Source of the DNA: Gemmatimonadales bacterium
Lineage (GTDB): Bacteria; Gemmatimonadota; Gemmatimonadetes; Gemmatimonadales; JACORV01
Direction: 5' to 3'
Length of the DNA: 64,000 nucleotides
Assembly: GCA_035502185.1 (NCBI GenBank)
Contig: DATJUT010000103.1
Coordinates: 1 to 64,000, forward strand
A program made the position numbers and the translations under genes. The notes under the pieces were generated by a model. The model had not been told where the DNA came from. It did not search any database and was given only the letters and a program-made list of their open reading frames with translations. This document shows, piece after piece, positions 62,505-64,000 of this stretch. How positions within the stretch are numbered: position 1 is the first letter of the stretch; each line of letters opens with the position of its first letter.

Positions 62505-63051
62505 GCCGCGGGTCCAGGGTCGCGCGGCCGCGGCGGCGGCGCTGGCGCTGGCGCTCGGCGCGGCGGGCTGCACCACGCTCGACAACGCCATCGCCAAGGT
62601 GCCGTGGTTCACGACCATGCAGCAGCAGGTGGTGGTGCGGCCGTTCGAGGCGGGCGCGCTCGACAGCGGGGCGCAGCGGATGCCGCCGCCGGGCGCCGTG
62701 CCGGTCACGGGCGAGGAGGACTCGCTCGACATCCTGACCGATCTCAAGGGGCTCAGGAACCCCGTGCCGCCGACCGCGGCGTCGCTCCAGCGGGGGCAGC
62801 TCCTCTACGACAGCTATTGCATCGTGTGCCACGGGCCGGCGGGACATTCCGACGGCACGGTGGTGCCGAAGTTCGTGCCGCCGCCCGACATCACGCATCC
62901 GACGACGCAGCAGCGGAGCGACGGCTACATCTACGCGATGATCAAGCAGGGCCGCGGCATCATGCCCAAGTACGGCGACAAGATCCGCGACGCGACCGAC
63001 CGGTGGAACGTGGTCAACTACGTGCGCAAGCTGCAAGGACTGCTGCCGTGA
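62497..63051 (+). CDS. actE: alternative complex III subunit ActE, monoheme cytochrome c lipoprotein
   Basis: This is a 184-residue protein. The signal peptide with lipobox LGAAGC predicts a lipid-anchored Cys25. One heme motif, CIVCH, is near residue 109. The probable axial Met is in GRGIMPKYGDKI. It would deliver electrons from ActA/ActB to soluble cytochrome c or a terminal oxidase. Confidence 0.94.
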   Translation: MSEPRVQGRAAAAAALALALGAAGCTTLDNAIAKVPWFTTMQQQVVVRPFEAGALDSGAQRMPPPGAVPVTGEEDSLDILTDLKGLRNPVPPTAASLQRGQLLYDSYCIVCHGPAGHSDGTVVPKFVPPPDITHPTTQQRSDGYIYAMIKQGRGIMPKYGDKIRDATDRWNVVNYVRKLQGLLP

Positions 63052-63109
63052 CCAGAGCGCAGGGTTCGAGCGTCGCCGGAGCGCCGGGGCGGCGGGGGAC
63101 GGCGGCGGC

Positions 63110-64000
63110 ATGACCGACCACTCGCTGCGGGACGCGGTGCTCGCGAAGCTGGGGCGGCCCCTGCCCGGATGGCTCGTGCCGTTCCTGGTCGCGCTGGCGG
63201 TGGTCGGCGGGGGCAGCTTCCTGGTTCTGCTCCCGGGTCACGGCTCGGATCGCGCCTGGCACGCCTTCTTCGTGAACTGGCTGTTCTGGACCGGCCTGTC
63301 CCAGGCCGGCGTCGTCTTCTCCGCCTCGCAGATCCTGTCCAACGCGCACTGGAGCCACCCGGTCCGGCGCATCGCCGAGGCGTCGGTGGCGTTCCTGCCG
63401 GTCGCGCTCCTCCTGTTCGTGGTGCTGTGGTTCGGGCGGGTCCACATCTTCCCGTGGGTGGCGGCGCCCGTGGAGGAGTGGCCGAAGAGCTTCTGGCTCA
63501 GGGACTGGTTCGTGTTCCTGCGCGACGGGGCCGCGCTGGTCGTCCTGTTCGCGGTGAGCTTCTGGTACATGTACCACTCGCTGCGCCCCGACGCGGCACT
63601 CCTGACGTCGCAGTCTCCCGGGCGCGGGGGCCGGCTGTACGGCTGGCTGGCGCGCGGCTGGACGCCGGGCGCGGCGGACGAGGGCGCGCAGATCGCCCGT
63701 TCGCACGAACGGCTGGGGCAGATCGGCGCGGCCGTGGTGATCATCTACATCCTGGTGATGACGCTGGTCGCGTTCGACCTGGTGATGAGCCTCGCGCCGC
63801 ACTGGCTGTCGAACCTCCTCGGCGGCTACCTCGCGGTGGCGGCGTGGCTCATGGGCCTCATGGTCCTCGCGCTCACCACCATCTTCTGGCGGCGCCACCT
63901 CGGCCTGGAGGAGCTGATCCCCTCCCGGACGATGCACGACCTCGGCAAGCTGTGCTTCGCCTTCACGGTCTTCTGGATGTACTTCTTCTTCTCCCAGTTC
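63110..64000 (+). CDS. actF: alternative complex III subunit ActF (3' truncated by window edge)
   Basis: 297 codons are visible, open to the last base. It is a membrane protein with at least seven helices in view. AWHAFFVNWLFWTGLSQAGVVFSASQIL and LVAFDLVMSLAPHWLSNLLGGYLAVAAWLMGLM resemble ActF and the related NrfD fold. ATG 63110 is the first sensible start. A 58-base gap after actE contains no clear signal. A cytochrome oxidase operon commonly follows actF but would lie outside the window. Confidence 0.93.
   Translation, partial: MTDHSLRDAVLAKLGRPLPGWLVPFLVALAVVGGGSFLVLLPGHGSDRAWHAFFVNWLFWTGLSQAGVVFSASQILSNAHWSHPVRRIAEASVAFLPVALLLFVVLWFGRVHIFPWVAAPVEEWPKSFWLRDWFVFLRDGAALVVLFAVSFWYMYHSLRPDAALLTSQSPGRGGRLYGWLARGWTPGAADEGAQIARSHERLGQIGAAVVIIYILVMTLVAFDLVMSLAPHWLSNLLGGYLAVAAWLMGLMVLALTTIFWRRHLGLEELIPSRTMHDLGKLCFAFTVFWMYFFFSQF

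Overview
This window is about 64 kb of very GC-rich bacterial chromosome, close to three-quarters G+C by eye. It is densely coded, with almost no gap above 200 bases and none above 300. The content suggests an uncultured aerobic, non-phototrophic soil or sediment bacterium. Gemmatimonadota is my first guess and Acidobacteriota-like lineages are second. The reasons are an alternative complex III operon, a large carboxypeptidase-regulatory/TonB-type outer-membrane protein, a YVTN-propeller phosphoesterase, a PilT-like ATPase and the GC level. This assignment is inference. I saw no rRNA, tRNA, CRISPR array, transposase or phage gene.

Layout. 1-6.8 kb: the 3' end of a group 3-like [NiFe]-hydrogenase large subunit, its endopeptidase, and a complete overlapping hypA-B-F-C-D-E maturation operon ended by a clear hairpin terminator. 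6.9-14.1 kb: an ABC-2 exporter pair, a secreted alkaline-phosphatase-superfamily enzyme, a quinone oxidoreductase, an unknown Ala/Pro-rich protein and a PilT-like ATPase with a duplicated N-terminal domain. 14.3-18.9 kb (minus): pyruvate:ferredoxin oxidoreductase translationally coupled to a dihydroorotate-dehydrogenase-like flavoprotein. 19.1-22.5 kb: a redox island with an ArsR-DUF302-thioredoxin-OsmC operon divergent from a MarR regulator and a YceI protein, then a GAF protein. 22.6-31.8 kb: an ETF-quinone oxidoreductase lacking one Fe-S ligand, a TonB-type receptor with an extra C-terminal domain, aconitase, a small membrane protein and a nitroreductase. 31.9-43.2 kb: a KAS III enzyme, a propeller/phosphoesterase, transketolase plus a transaldolase-glucose-6-phosphate isomerase fusion, and a histidine kinase/response-regulator pair. 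43.3-55.8 kb: a probable glycan or amino-sugar catabolic locus. It holds a GH38 glycosidase, a DppBC-type permease pair, a solute-binding lipoprotein, a GHMP sugar kinase, a heparinase II/III-CBM9 protein, a class III aminotransferase and two paired amidohydrolases. 55.9-64 kb: lgt, then the alternative complex III operon actABCDEF, which runs off the right edge.

How the genes work together. The hydrogenase and PFOR feed or balance low-potential electrons. ETF-QO and alternative complex III pass electrons to quinone and cytochrome c. Tkt, Tal-Pgi and aconitase are central carbon metabolism. The 43-56 kb operon looks like import and breakdown of an acidic or aminated glycan and is the best candidate for an undescribed pathway.

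The most unusual non-coding signal is a set of heptanucleotide repeat arrays on the coding strand directly after stop codons, sometimes containing the stop codon. Four sequence flavours occur: GTGAGAR, GGGTGTR, GGGGTTG and GGTTGTG. Where genes converge, or where a second array follows, the arrays face each other and can form long hairpins.
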